Assembly (NCBI GenBank): GCA_012934845.2
Contig: WNNJ02003431.1
Coordinates: forward strand, 186,001 to 250,000
DNA length: 64,000 nucleotides
Reading direction: 5' to 3'
Origin: Pomphorhynchus laevis
Lineage: Eukaryota > Acanthocephala > Palaeacanthocephala > Echinorhynchida > Pomphorhynchidae
Part shown: piece by piece, positions 27,501 to 34,629 of the stretch
How positions within the stretch are numbered: position 1 is the first letter of the stretch
Layout of the letters: each line of letters opens with the position of its first letter
Notes under the pieces: generated by a model
Database searches by the model: none
Told to the model about the DNA's origin: nothing
The model's input: only the letters and a program-made list of their open reading frames with translations
Made by a program: the position numbers and the translations under genes

Positions 27501-27998
27501 TTGAGATAATCGTAAAATGATGATCAGATTTTTCTGTAATCAGATAGATTGTCGTGGGACTAAAATATACCCAAATATTTATAGCGGATTTATAACTAAA
27601 AGTGACATCCAATTGAATTTCAAATATAATTGAAAAATATAGGTATTCCACTTACATGACTCATCAAGGTTGTATATATCCAATTCCGGTTGGCATTGCT
27701 CGATGTCTACATGAAGATATTTAACTTCTACAGCGTTTGGGCAAATTGACTTCACTGCTTTTCGTTGGTTTATCAAGCGAGTGTACTTAGAAATCATCTT
27801 ATGCATTTTGTGGCATGATTTGTTATTAAAATTTGCTGATTTTATCGTAAACTGTAACGATTCAAAATATCTGCATGTTGTGGTTGACATTTTTATTGAA
27901 GCAGGTTGAGGCCAAATAGACTGCACGCATTGAAATACAATTACATGTGATATGTAGATTAGATATGTCCACCATATGGAAAGATTTAAATGAATCAT
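3546..27998 (-). CDS. Beta-hexosaminidase (GH20), 12-exon gene, 508 aa
   Basis: Removes terminal N-acetylhexosamine from glycoconjugates, normally in lysosomes or secreted. Exons: 27998-27656, 26228-26119, 26067-25957, 23309-23208, 23164-23056, 22865-22676, 17997-17911, 10103-10025, 9450-9285, 5904-5829, 5209-5099 and 3588-3546. They total 1,527 nt, in phase, with GT-AG junctions throughout (read by eye). Human HEXA is 529 aa, so the length fits. Landmarks are a hydrophobic N-terminus then WPQP; the N-terminal domain ending in [19 protein letters not shown] (Arg168); HWHIVDD; GHTKSWG; the catalytic Asp315-Glu316 in HIGFDEV; Trp368; Trp387; [10 protein letters not shown] (Trp444, Glu446); and [11 protein letters not shown]. 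Oddities are Phe314 where vertebrate enzymes have Gly, and YLNY at 412-415 where HEXA has YLNR and HEXB YLDL. Large introns are full of retroelements. I see no interrupting stop, so the gene looks functional. Confidence 0.93.
3875..3949 (-). ncRNA. Degenerate hammerhead ribozyme, left arm
   Basis: Read on the minus strand, CCGTC at 3949-3945 can pair with the segment after the GAGA at 3881-3878. A stem I hairpin follows (UGCCGG with CCUGGCA) and then CTGATAA at 3902-3896. Two conserved core positions differ from the consensus (G8 is A, A14 is G), so activity is unlikely. It is collinear with the intact copy at 47,144-47,216. Confidence 0.6.
4091..4393 (+). pseudogene. C-terminal fragment of an R2-like LINE ORF
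   Basis: The 100-residue frame starts [14 protein letters not shown]. This matches MRGNAKAMLASLD near the C-terminus of the RT ORF at about 37,965 and the VQRGNAACLLE segment at about 35,385. This is the family's conserved 'RGNA' tail downstream of its endonuclease. The remaining ~85 residues are Ser/Thr/Glu-rich, have no recognised domain and end in a natural stop. With no RT or endonuclease upstream it cannot be an autonomous gene; it is cargo between the inverted arms. Confidence 0.65.
4649..4723 (+). ncRNA. Degenerate hammerhead ribozyme, right arm
   Basis: Plus strand: stem III 5' side at 4649-4652, stem I hairpin 4654-4695, a TTGATGA core at 4696-4702, stem II GTC/GAC with an 8-nt loop at 4703-4716, GAAA at 4717-4720 and then CGG. 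It departs from the hammerhead consensus at two places (C3 is T, and position 16.1 is C), so it is probably inactive. Stem II is a perfect GUC/GAC here, whereas the 47.2 kb copy has GUC/GAU. Confidence 0.6.
4771..5098. other. Remainder of intron 11
   Basis: AT-rich, with short AATTCCTTATTAATAA-like repeats at 4970-5030. No gene or element recognised. Confidence 0.5.
5099..5209 (-). CDS. Hexosaminidase exon 11
   Basis: Encodes [12 protein letters not shown] and then the C-terminal helix ending DQMRCLLK. The [11 protein letters not shown] block is the most conserved C-terminal signature of GH20 hexosaminidases. It is flanked by a GTAG acceptor and a GTATGTG donor, with phases matching exons 10 and 12. 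Confidence 0.95.
5829..5904 (-). CDS. Hexosaminidase exon 10
   Basis: Encodes [19 protein letters not shown], matching LVIGGEACMWGEYVDNTN of HEXA. Trp444 and Glu446 are the substrate-contacting pair. The donor is GTAAGT. Confidence 0.95.
6125..8560 (-). mobile_element. Penelope-like element in intron 9
   Basis: Reading minus, the region passes from the N-terminal RT part (about 8560-8325) through fingers and palm segments (8310-7925). Two successive copies of the palm segment follow (7925-7390 and 7390-6890), then the C-terminal part and the non-coding tail ending in TACGTAGACTCAGCTG near 6136. A palindromic element interrupts the tail at 6243-6515. The copy is degenerate with many breaks. 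It lies in the sense orientation of the hexosaminidase gene. Confidence 0.85.
6243..6515. mobile_element. Palindromic MITE-like element
   Basis: Arms of about 90 bp beginning ACAGGAACAAAGAATCAGAA at the left, with the inverted near-copy ending at about 6503. The inner part of both arms has a GATAGC...GCTATC hairpin. It is inserted in a PLE tail, so it is younger than that copy. It has no coding capacity. It resembles in design the palindrome at 45.93-46.08 kb. Confidence 0.65.
8561..9284. other. Rest of intron 9
   Basis: AT-rich and without a supported gene. The frame at 9123-9329 on the minus strand overlaps exon 9 in another frame and is a shadow. Confidence 0.5.
9285..9450 (-). CDS. Hexosaminidase exon 9
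   Basis: Encodes [13 protein letters not shown] (Trp387) through [12 protein letters not shown], matching PDTIIQVWRED...WYLNRISYGPDW of HEXA. At the position that separates the HEXA and HEXB subunits it has Asn414-Tyr415. The donor is GTAACT. Confidence 0.95.
9451..10024. other. Intron 8, no element recognised
   Basis: 574 bp between exons 9 and 8. A 91-codon minus-strand frame at 9670-9945 lacks any family motif and is not needed to complete the gene. Confidence 0.55.
10025..10103 (-). CDS. Hexosaminidase exon 8
   Basis: Encodes [20 protein letters not shown] ending STFE, matching the VVWQEVFDN segment of HEXA; Trp368 is the active-site Trp. The donor GTAGGG and an AG acceptor at 10104-10105 give phases matching exons 7 and 9. 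Confidence 0.9.
10257..10785. repeat. ~95-bp direct repeats flanking ~340 bp
   Basis: About 95 bp starting TAATATACTATAATGATCAT occur near 10260-10352 and again near 10690-10784, nearly identical. Between them is a stretch with a plus-strand frame at 10443-10706 (87 codons, basic, no recognised domain). It could be a tandem duplication or a small mobile unit. It lies in hexosaminidase intron 7. Confidence 0.6.
10940..11560 (-). mobile_element. Second Penelope-like lineage, RT fragment
   Basis: The minus strand encodes [18 protein letters not shown], then [15 protein letters not shown], then [12 protein letters not shown] with a following tail. This is the RT palm order of Penelope-like elements, but the sequence differs from the abundant YIDD-type PLE copies in this window. 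It is broken, about 0.6 kb, and sense to the hexosaminidase gene. Confidence 0.65.
11561..12150. other. Intron 7 spacer
   Basis: No gene or element recognised. The plus-strand frame at 11601-11813 has no family features. Confidence 0.4.
13764..14932 (-). pseudogene. AP endonuclease region of the CR1/L2-like LINE
   Basis: Two overlapping frames (14932-14573 and 14657-13764) carry the exonuclease-endonuclease-phosphatase motifs in order: LTESW near the start, GDLNIR in the middle, TH-GG-ID, and SDH at the end. The motif order and spacing fit the nicking endonuclease used in target-primed reverse transcription. The frame change in the overlap shows it is inactive. Confidence 0.8.
15400..16308 (-). 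CDS. LINE ORF1 with Cys-rich CXC-like module
   Basis: A 302-residue frame. Residues 31-61 form a Cys-rich module starting CCSCN, continuing [10 protein letters not shown] and ending in two further cysteines. Residues around 270 read [13 protein letters not shown], which looks like the first strand of an RRM-type ORF1 domain. The same Cys spacing is found at the start of the R2-like LINE ORF at 21,398. It is probably a nucleic-acid-binding ORF1 protein. The open frame may be translatable, but the rest of the LINE is broken. Confidence 0.7.
   Translation of the reverse strand: MHTEPRQMEQTNASKTISRTSNRVMSTSSRCCSCNSKNSICRSCICAKAGRTCVDCYAQNCENGNSKEINRSRSVESHLPLNSENSTLLYNDILTTRLGDSVLQFNPSLAASAIQIPNCVLPSLSPIITQGEFVSLDLKCTALDCPIYYSVKVPCQVSREFFTRDFLCGLCSAKLLSDLKQSLASANSSINDLQTGIESLNLTSSPSVPTFNPESSIPRQTFVSIIRKEVTRSVLATSQFDGQSTSPLTIIKACDRQQRPSSNVIIRGLPKSSDELALVSDLIASFNVSCASTCRLYLRRLP
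16456..17030 (-). mobile_element. Penelope-like element 3' end and tail
   Basis: Minus-strand fragment of the RT C-terminus (about 17030-16840) followed by the conserved tail, including the CTGCTATG/CATAGCAG stem at about 16,680-16,730. It ends at the TACGTAGACTCAGTTAGCT terminus near 16456. 5'-truncated and broken; sense to the hexosaminidase gene. Confidence 0.8.
17031..17910. other. Intron 7, distal part
   Basis: AT-rich, with no coding signal. Confidence 0.5.
17911..17997 (-). CDS. Hexosaminidase exon 7
   Basis: Encodes [20 protein letters not shown] and ends LVEYMMK, matching the KSNPEIQDFM...LESFYIQ segment after the catalytic loop. The AG acceptor completes Trp322 with exon 6, and the donor is GTAATC. 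Confidence 0.92.
18836..19915 (-). pseudogene. RT palm/thumb and zinc knuckle of the R2-like LINE
   Basis: The longest open part of the element, 359 codons. It starts just upstream of YADDGNF (the catalytic DD), continues through the thumb ([13 protein letters not shown]) and reaches the knuckle [15 protein letters not shown] followed by [11 protein letters not shown]. It stops before the endonuclease core, which continues in the same direction after the break. Confidence 0.8.
20997..21398 (-). pseudogene. N-terminal Cys-rich ORF of the R2-like LINE
   Basis: 133 codons. Residues 12-42 have [14 protein letters not shown] and further cysteines with the same spacing as ORF1 of the CR1/L2-like LINE at 16.3 kb. 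R2-type proteins usually start with C2H2 or CCHC fingers, so this CXC-like module is unusual for the class. The rest has no recognised domain. Confidence 0.65.
21490..22675. other. Intron 6, no gene
   Basis: Very AT-rich. A perfect inverted repeat, AACAAGCTACG with CGTAGCTTGTT around a T-rich loop, lies at about 22,227-22,261 and would form a strong hairpin. Nothing else recognised. Confidence 0.5.
22676..22865 (-). CDS. Hexosaminidase exon 6 (catalytic)
   Basis: Encodes HTKSWGKE through [14 protein letters not shown]. It holds His260 of the GHTxSWG motif and the catalytic Asp315-Glu316. The residue before Asp is Phe rather than the usual Gly. The donor is GTTAGA. Confidence 0.95.
23056..23164 (-). 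CDS. Hexosaminidase exon 5
   Basis: Encodes [18 protein letters not shown] and ends [11 protein letters not shown], matching SYNPVTHIYTAQDVKEV...IRVLAEFDTPG of HEXA. The donor is GTGAGT. Confidence 0.94.
23208..23309 (-). CDS. Hexosaminidase exon 4
   Basis: Encodes [19 protein letters not shown] then SFPY, matching [21 protein letters not shown] of HEXA. It carries the substrate-binding Asp pair at 205-206. Confidence 0.95.
23870..25530 (-). mobile_element. CR1/Rex1-like LINE, 5'-truncated, in intron 3
   Basis: Reading minus, the RT at 25534-24569 carries [47 protein letters not shown] and [11 protein letters not shown]. The thumb and C-terminal part follow (24530-24036) with [13 protein letters not shown]. 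The 3' end has a short TTGAA-type tandem tail at about 23,873-23,890, as CR1/L2-type LINEs have. There is one clear frame change between the two ORFs. It has no endonuclease, being cut at the 5' side by a rearrangement (see the duplication at 28.3 kb). Sense to the hexosaminidase gene. Confidence 0.85.
24569..25534 (-). pseudogene. RT domain of the intron 3 LINE
   Basis: 321 codons covering RT blocks 1-6, with the catalytic Asp of ADISKAFDS and the YADD box. All visible catalytic residues are kept, so this copy is fairly young although truncated. Confidence 0.8.
25466..25999. repeat. Segmental duplication, copy A
   Basis: 534 bp that include the 5' edge of the intron 3 LINE, intronic DNA and the last 43 nt of hexosaminidase exon 3. 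It is nearly identical to 28,327-29,143. Copy A lacks about 282 bp present in copy B; the missing part starts and ends at a GTT microhomology. Confidence 0.85.
25957..26067 (-). CDS. Hexosaminidase exon 3
   Basis: Encodes [18 protein letters not shown] then [11 protein letters not shown] and EIIKLHL, the start of the GH20 barrel. Arg168 is the substrate-binding Arg of the HRG motif. The donor is GTATGT. A partial copy of this exon lies upstream of exon 1. Confidence 0.95.
26119..26228 (-). CDS. Hexosaminidase exon 2
   Basis: Encodes [19 protein letters not shown] and then [12 protein letters not shown]. The ALETFSQL block is the family signature that ends the N-terminal domain. The AG acceptor joins exon 1 to form Tyr115 of DESY. 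Confidence 0.95.
26280..27205 (-). mobile_element. Penelope-like element(s) in intron 1
   Basis: Minus strand. An RT part at 26,918-26,553 with [14 protein letters not shown] and the C-terminal GYYKN region is followed by the tail, with the CTGCTATG/CATAGCAG stem, ending at the CTGAGTCTACG terminus near 26,283. A second tail fragment lies at about 26,940-27,200. Both broken; sense to the gene. Confidence 0.8.
27656..27998 (-). CDS. Hexosaminidase exon 1 with signal peptide
   Basis: The first ATG of the frame gives a hydrophobic leader of about 25 residues (IYISHVIVF), then SIWPQP, the usual start of mature hexosaminidases. The N-terminal domain continues to LDIYNLDES. The donor GTAAGT splits the Tyr of DESY. 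No promoter motif is evident upstream. Confidence 0.9.
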
Positions 27999-28221
27999 CT
28001 TTATTAATTAAAAATATAAATTATAAATTTGAAGACGTAAATTAAATTTTAAATTTATTTAATGTCAATAGCCAAAGCTTAGTTTAGGAAGTTTAAACTT
28101 CATAAAATAAGTGAATATTTGGATACATGCAAAAAATCATAGGTATAATAGAAAAATAGGCAGAACGAATTTACTGTTAAAAAGTCAAAATGTTAAAAAG
28201 TCAAAATGTATTATGTCGAAT

Positions 28222-28332
28222 ATGTATAAGGAATATAAGGAATTAATATAAGGAATTGATAATTATAAGGAATTGATAATATAAGGAATTGATAATATAA
28301 GGAATTGATAATTCCTCATTAATATAAGGAAT
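28222..28332. repeat. Short tandem array, ~17-bp unit
   Basis: Repeats of ATAAGGAATTGATAAT-like units, about five copies, ending exactly where the duplicated segment (copy B) begins with AAGGAATTG. The array was probably generated at the duplication junction. Confidence 0.7.
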
Positions 28333-29143
28333 TGTGTATGGCAGTTCATTATTTAAAGGGCACAATGACTCATTTATAACGTCTAATGTTCTTTGAAGCT
28401 CTGTTGTTGAAATATGTGATAAGAGAGAATTTGATGAAGAGCATTTTAGAGAACCTACACCTTTCCAAAATTGTAAACCGCGAGAACTACCTAATTTTTT
28501 TTCGCGTAATTGTGTTTTGCTTTAACAATTTCTAGCGATAGTTTTTCAGAAACTCTATTGGATATATCGACGTTATTTTTATTATAATCTACTTGAATCT
28601 GCAGTTCTTTAATATAAGGGGTGATCCAAGGAGGATCTTTATTGGTTAATTTAATCATCTTATGCGGTACGTTATCATCTAGACTAGTCAGATATTATCA
28701 ATATTAATTATATTAATACCAATAAGCGCGAAAATAAATAAACTAATAATAATTAATAAAAAAAATAAAATAAACTTTATTAATATTAAATTCATAAATT
28801 AATTAAAATGTCAGTACGTTTCTTGTCACGTCTAGAGAATCTATAAGCTTATTCTATATTAGCGCACTTCAACTGCAATGCGCTAAAGTATTATGTAGAA
28901 TATGCATTAAATTGCCTGAAATTATAAAGTGTTTGATTTATATATTTCAAATATATTTAATCGACAGTTATAATTTAACGATTAAAAGAGAATATATGTT
29001 CGAATTGCTTGGTAATTATGGGATAACGTTTATTACCAATAATAAAATGATTATTTAAAAATAATTATTTGACGTAAAAATACGAACCAAAATAACATAC
29101 CAAGTGTAATTTGATGATTTCAACAAGTAGAAAATGTCTTGAA
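28327..29143. repeat. Segmental duplication, copy B, with exon 3 fragment
   Basis: Matches 25,466-25,999 at very high identity with only scattered single differences. It includes an extra ~282 bp (28,391-28,672) that encodes, on the minus strand, the LINE linker DPPWITPYIKEL. Its right edge (29,101-29,143) is the last 43 nt of hexosaminidase exon 3 with the splice donor, Pro changed to Leu. It lies upstream of exon 1, so this piece is out of order and not part of the coding path. Confidence 0.85.
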
Positions 29144-29840
29144 CTTTACGGGTAATTATTAGTATATGGCAAATATAATTGCTGATGATTAACACAGTTG
29201 TGCTTGAAATTTTGAATACACCTTTTTTGATTTTGTTAAAATAAATGAATTCGAAATTGAAAATTCCTTTAAATAAAAAGTAATTGTTACGATAAAAGAT
29301 TTGTTTCCACAAATTACTAAATCAGAGCGCATCGATCACAAAATAAAATTGTACAAATACAACGCCTCAGATAAACTTTCGGTCTAAAGAACGTAGCACT
29401 CAGATGTAAAAAATCTTTGAAACCATGAAGCAGATATGCATTTTATCAAATCACTTGTTCGCTTCAAAATTTCGTCTGAAGAGCGTAACAACACTCAAAT
29501 GTAATATAATCTTCAGAATTATGAATTAGATATAAATTTTTACAAATGCATTTTTCAAATCCAAAATTTGAGTTTATTTTTAAAATACATTATTTGAATA
29601 AAAAATATAGGTAAACAAATGTCGAAAAAATTCGTACAAAAAATCGTTGCTTATAAAAATTTCATAATATTACATGAATATTATGAAATTGTTAAAATAA
29701 TCATGATTTTAATAATTATTAAAATTATCAATTATTAAAATTATTAATTAATAATAATCATTAATTATTGAATATTATGAAATTATAATTTATATTATTG
29801 CATGAATATAATTTTTAAAACATCAAATCAAATCAGCTAA
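29144..29840. other. AT-rich spacer
   Basis: The short frame at 29055-29312 overlaps the duplicated piece and has no family features. Nothing recognised. Confidence 0.4.
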
Positions 29841-30530
29841 TTGAGTCTACGTATTTAATATAATTATAAAATTAAAAATAAATAAAAATATAAATAAAAA
29901 TTAAAAAATTAGATAATAAATAATTATAAATAATTGTTATAAGATTTTATATAACTTAAAACATATAAAAATAAAAAAACTAAAATTAAAAATAAAAGTC
30001 AATTTTTATGAATTGACTAATAGATATTAAACTATGTATCAGAACTAGGATTTGACGTCATCAGGAGGAACTGCTGTGATATCAGGTTTCGGGACCAAAA
30101 GAAGCGGTACCAAACACTTGCTAATGACGTATTTCATCTGATAAAATAGGATTATTTAGTATCCTATAATAATACAAAGTATATTATTCATTATCCATAA
30201 AATTATTCCGTTAATGATTTTAAATTTATTTTTAATATTATGTGTTGATTTATATATTTTACTATTTTCTATTTGATTCTATTTCATTATTTAATGTATT
30301 ATATTTTATATTATATGGTATGCATGAATGATCATGCAAAAATATGTTTCTTGTAAATTTAAATATGTCATCTTTACGATATAAATTAATAGTAGTTTTA
30401 GTTAATGTTAATTTAATATTCATATCTAGATATACACCTTCTTTAATAAATTTTATTCAATAAGCGAACAAATTTATCCAAGTAGCCTCATGTATTATAT
30501 GGTATGTATAAATGTTCATGTAAAAATAAA
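29840..30530 (-). mobile_element. Penelope-like element, 3' part
   Basis: The tail ends at GAGTCTACGTATTTAATA near 29,846; RT C-terminal fragments lie at about 30,280-30,530, with a small reversed piece near 30,450-30,485. Broken, 5'-truncated. Confidence 0.7.
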
Positions 30531-30889
30531 ATGTTCAATGTCTAAGATAATGACACTGTTGCGTCACAGAAATCGATAGATTTTAAAACGGGTGTTTTTT
30601 ATTCTTTTGTTTGATATACTGCTTTATATATCACATTTAATGCACATCAATACAATGTCTTTCAGGTAAACATAGATATTTAGTATGTGGAGTACCCTAC
30701 AAAATTCATATTTATTCTCAAGGAAGCTAACTGTATTTATGTGTACAATATATCGCTCCATATAATATCACTCCAAGTTATATCAATCGCTCCAAATAAT
30801 ATCACTCAACTGTGAATTATCAAAACATTTCAATGGCATGTGAATTTATTTCTTCGCTGAATATATAATTTATGCATTTTTGACAAGTA

Positions 30890-31336
30890 ATATAAAATCT
30901 TGTATAACAATTATTTATTATTTATTATTTAATCATTTTAATTTTAGATTTAATTTATTTAATTTATTTAATTATAACAATAATTTTATTATTTAATTAT
31001 TAAATTTTGATTTAGCATTATTATGTTTTGTTTATTTTATAATTATATTAAATACGTAGACTCAGTTAGCTGATTTGATTCAAAGCGTTATGATTTAGCA
31101 TTGTTATTGCTACATTGAATAGTTTGTCTTATTCTGATACAACGTCTGTTATTTATTAGTCAATTCATAAAAATAACGTTTATTTTAAATTTCATTTTTT
31201 TAACTTGATTTAAATTATAGAAAATCTAAAAACAATTATTAATTTTATTATTTAATTATTAAATTTTGATTTAGCATTATTATGTTTTGTTTATTTTATA
31301 ATTATATTAAATACGTAGACTCAGTTAGCTGAATTA
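30890..31336 (+). mobile_element. Penelope-like element tail with tandem ~90-bp duplication
   Basis: PLE tail in plus orientation. The last ~90 bp, ending TACGTAGACTCAGTTAGCTGA, occur twice almost identically (about 30,995-31,085 and 31,245-31,335), separated by more tail sequence. Tandem partial copies at the ends are a known PLE arrangement (pseudo-LTR). Confidence 0.7.
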
Positions 31337-33060
31337 CTTAATTTAAAAGTTTTCAACACGTAATACAAAAATTGTATTCAATAATTTACTAATCGATTGA
31401 TTGTATTTACAGATGTAAATGATGTTCTTCTATTAAAGCACTTTTATTTACATTTGAACTTTTCCGAATTCGATCGACTTCATGAACAATTTATAATTTT
31501 ACACTTCCTTGACAAATATAATTAATATATAAAATCGTAATTTACATTTTAATCTCAAATGGAAAATGCTCTTGATTAATGGGCATTCTAAAGCAATAAT
31601 CAAGATATTATATTTATACACTTCTATTAATTTTTTAAATCTTTTGGCTGATGTAGATTGAAATATCAAACGGTAGATGAAATAAATTAAATAATGAATT
31701 TATATTATTAAATTAGTATAAATTAATTAAATTAAATATATTTAATTATTTATTAAATAATGACGGAAGCATCGCCATACACCTAATCATTAAAGGTGAT
31801 GATTATGCAAATTCCGGTCATATTTTGAAATTCTTTTTGCTCTGTGAATGTGTTAAATGCATTTATATTTAACGTTGTAGTGTTAGGTTTTTGGTGTACT
31901 AAAGTCCTATACATTGTAACATAGGATTTTAGGATGACTAGTTACTGCTGCTATAATTTGTTTCCTCTGTTTGGTTTATTATTGCCAAGAAAATATCAAT
32001 TACATTTTAAAATATTTAAAGATATCGAAACCAATGCTTAGCTGATTGGTTAAATTGGACTATCCACATTTGTATTAGACACATAGTTATATGTCTGGAA
32101 CAGTTAAACATGTGTTGTACAATAGGGTGCATCATGCTTACTTGATGGGGTAGATCCTCGTTTAGTTTATACAAGCCAGCAAAATCAGTTAATCAGTCAA
32201 AACGGGTGGCAATGAGCAGTTAAATAATTGGAGTCAGCATCAGTGAACAGCATGTTATTTGTATTGACGAAGGATTATCTCTATATTTTTATGATTTTAT
32301 GCTTTATTGTAAATTGTCTCGCTTTGTATGATGATATGAGGTGTGAAAAATTCAGTATCTTTTTTAAGTGCGAAAACGCCAACACATTTGTCCAGCATTA
32401 TGATGCTAAGGCAATAATACAACCTGGCAAGGATTTTGCTGTAATAAAGTAGTCTATAAAATGCAACGTTTGTTCCCACAGGCTAAAAATGTTCCTTATC
32501 ATAAATAGACCTAAACTTTACTTTATAGAAGATACTATCCTTGACTGTAGTAAGTGTTTGTGATTAGCGACGAAAATAACTAAATTGCTAAGACTTGTGG
32601 ATTCTTGAACAGCACCGCTTTGGTATGAAAATATTACATTTGCTTAAATTGTCATGCTTTTGATTTTCATGACGTTTAGAAGATACTTTATCATTTAAAT
32701 AATACATGTGCGTGTCATTTCTAATCATTGTGGCTTTGATCATTACCCTTTACTGGCTAATCTCGCAATCGACAGTAACACTGCTCGTTAGCAGTCAGCG
32801 TTTGAATAACTAAGCATTCCAACACGAGCTGTCCATGCGTCACCTTCCTTTTTAATCGTATACATTTTATGTATAATTATTTTAATGTTATTCGTACATC
32901 TGATCAGACAAAGTTACAGAGTGAGTAGTTTTGAATTAGGAGTGCATAATTATCAATTATGAATTAAGTACGAATTTAATAATTGGTAATGCAACTATAA
33001 TACATCATTCTTTGAAAACAATATGAGCAATTTTGGGTTTAGAATATAATTTTTATATTA
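31337..33060. other. Unique spacer, possible small ORF
   Basis: The longest transposon-free stretch between 29 and 50 kb. A plus-strand frame at 32,228-32,452 (74 codons) has a hydrophobic centre (YIFMILCFIVNCLALY) and could be a small secreted or membrane protein. I recognise no family and would not call it a gene on this evidence. Confidence 0.25.
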
Positions 33061-34475
33061 TTATATTTTTATATATAACTTATCTAGTTAAAATAAAAAA
33101 TTGAAATTTAAAATAAACGTCATTTTTATGAATTGACTAATAAATAACAGACGTTGTATCAGAATAAGAATTAGAGGTCATCAGGAGGAACTGCTATGCT
33201 ATCAGGTTTCGGCCCCTAACTCCTCTACCCAAGATCAGTGGGGAGGGCAAACACGTGCTAATGACGTATTTCCTTTGATGAAATTTGATTATCTAGTATT
33301 ATATTCAAATAAAAAGAATATTATTTATTGTCCATCCATAAAATTATCCCGCTAATGATTTTAAATTTAATTTTAATGATATTGTGCCGATTTATTTATT
33401 TTTACTATTTTCTGTTTGATGGCATTTTTGCAGTAACCTAGTTTAAACTATGCATCTATTAAATTATTTAAATAATTTTAAAGAAAAGCAATATCGTTAC
33501 AAATTGTTGTAATTCTTAAAATTTCATTATTTAATGTATTATATTTTATATTGTATGGTATGCATGAATGCTCATGCAAAAATATTTTTATTATAAATTT
33601 ATATATGTGTTGATTTATTAAAATATTTAAAGATTCTAATAATTCAATTTTATCCATATATTTATATTTGTATTTATATATTTATATTTATATTTGTTCG
33701 CTTATTGAATAAAAATTGCTAGAATTAAATACACATATATCATCAATATATCGAAACATATAGTGCGGCCTGAGGCTCAGATCCCACTAAACCTGATGTC
33801 GTGATTGTCGTGATGCAATTTGATTATCTAGTGTATCATATTCTAATAACAATTTCATTCAAAATATTCATTTTTATGGATATTCATCCATAAAAATTTG
33901 CCACTTAAGAGTTTAAATTTATTCTTTATATTATTGTGCCGATTTATTTATTTTTACTATTTTCTGTTTGATGGCATTTTTGCAGTAACCTAGTTTAAAT
34001 TATGTATCTATTAAATTATTTAAATTATTTTAAAAGTCAGTATCATGACATATTATGACAATTTCATTGTTTAATGCATTATATTTTATATTATGTGGAA
34101 GGCATTAAAGCTCATTAATATATTAATAAATACTAATATATTAATAATATAATTGTTACTTTGTTATAACACTTTACTGCATTAAAACATAATCTAATTT
34201 ACAATATATTACAATTGTATTCTATGGAAATAACAATAGACTGTAAGATAATTATTATTGTAATATAATTATTACTATATTGATTTATATTTATTATTGT
34301 GTTTATTTATATATTTTACTATATTATTAATCAAATCAGCTAACTGATTTCATCAGAATTAGAGCTCATCAGAAGGAACTGCTATGCTATCACGTTTCGG
34401 CCCCTAACTCCTCTACCCAACATAACAGCGGGGCCAAATACATGCTAATGATGTATTTCCTCAGATAAAATTCCT
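33060..34475 (-). mobile_element. Penelope-like element fragments
   Basis: Tail at 33,100-33,310 with the conserved hairpin region, C-terminal RT parts at 33,350-33,600, a YIDD-region piece at 33,690-33,760, a 43-bp non-PLE segment (33,765-33,807), more C-terminal sequence at 33,830-34,215, and another tail at 34,325-34,475. The arrangement from 33.6 to 34.2 kb is an inverted match of 0.87-1.69 kb. Broken. Confidence 0.75.
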
Positions 34476-34629
34476 TTATCTTATACAAAAAGGAAGGAAG
34501 CATTTTTTACGTAAACAGTGAATAAGCTAATTGAGTCTAAAAAATATGCTTTCAAATTTCTGTATTATTACAAGCATGACCAACCAAAGATAAGAACAGC
34601 GAAACGGTGAATCGCATTACAGAACAAGT

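Noticed and set aside
32228-32452. Small membrane protein gene
   Set aside because: Only 74 codons with no homology or splice evidence; left as a spacer note.
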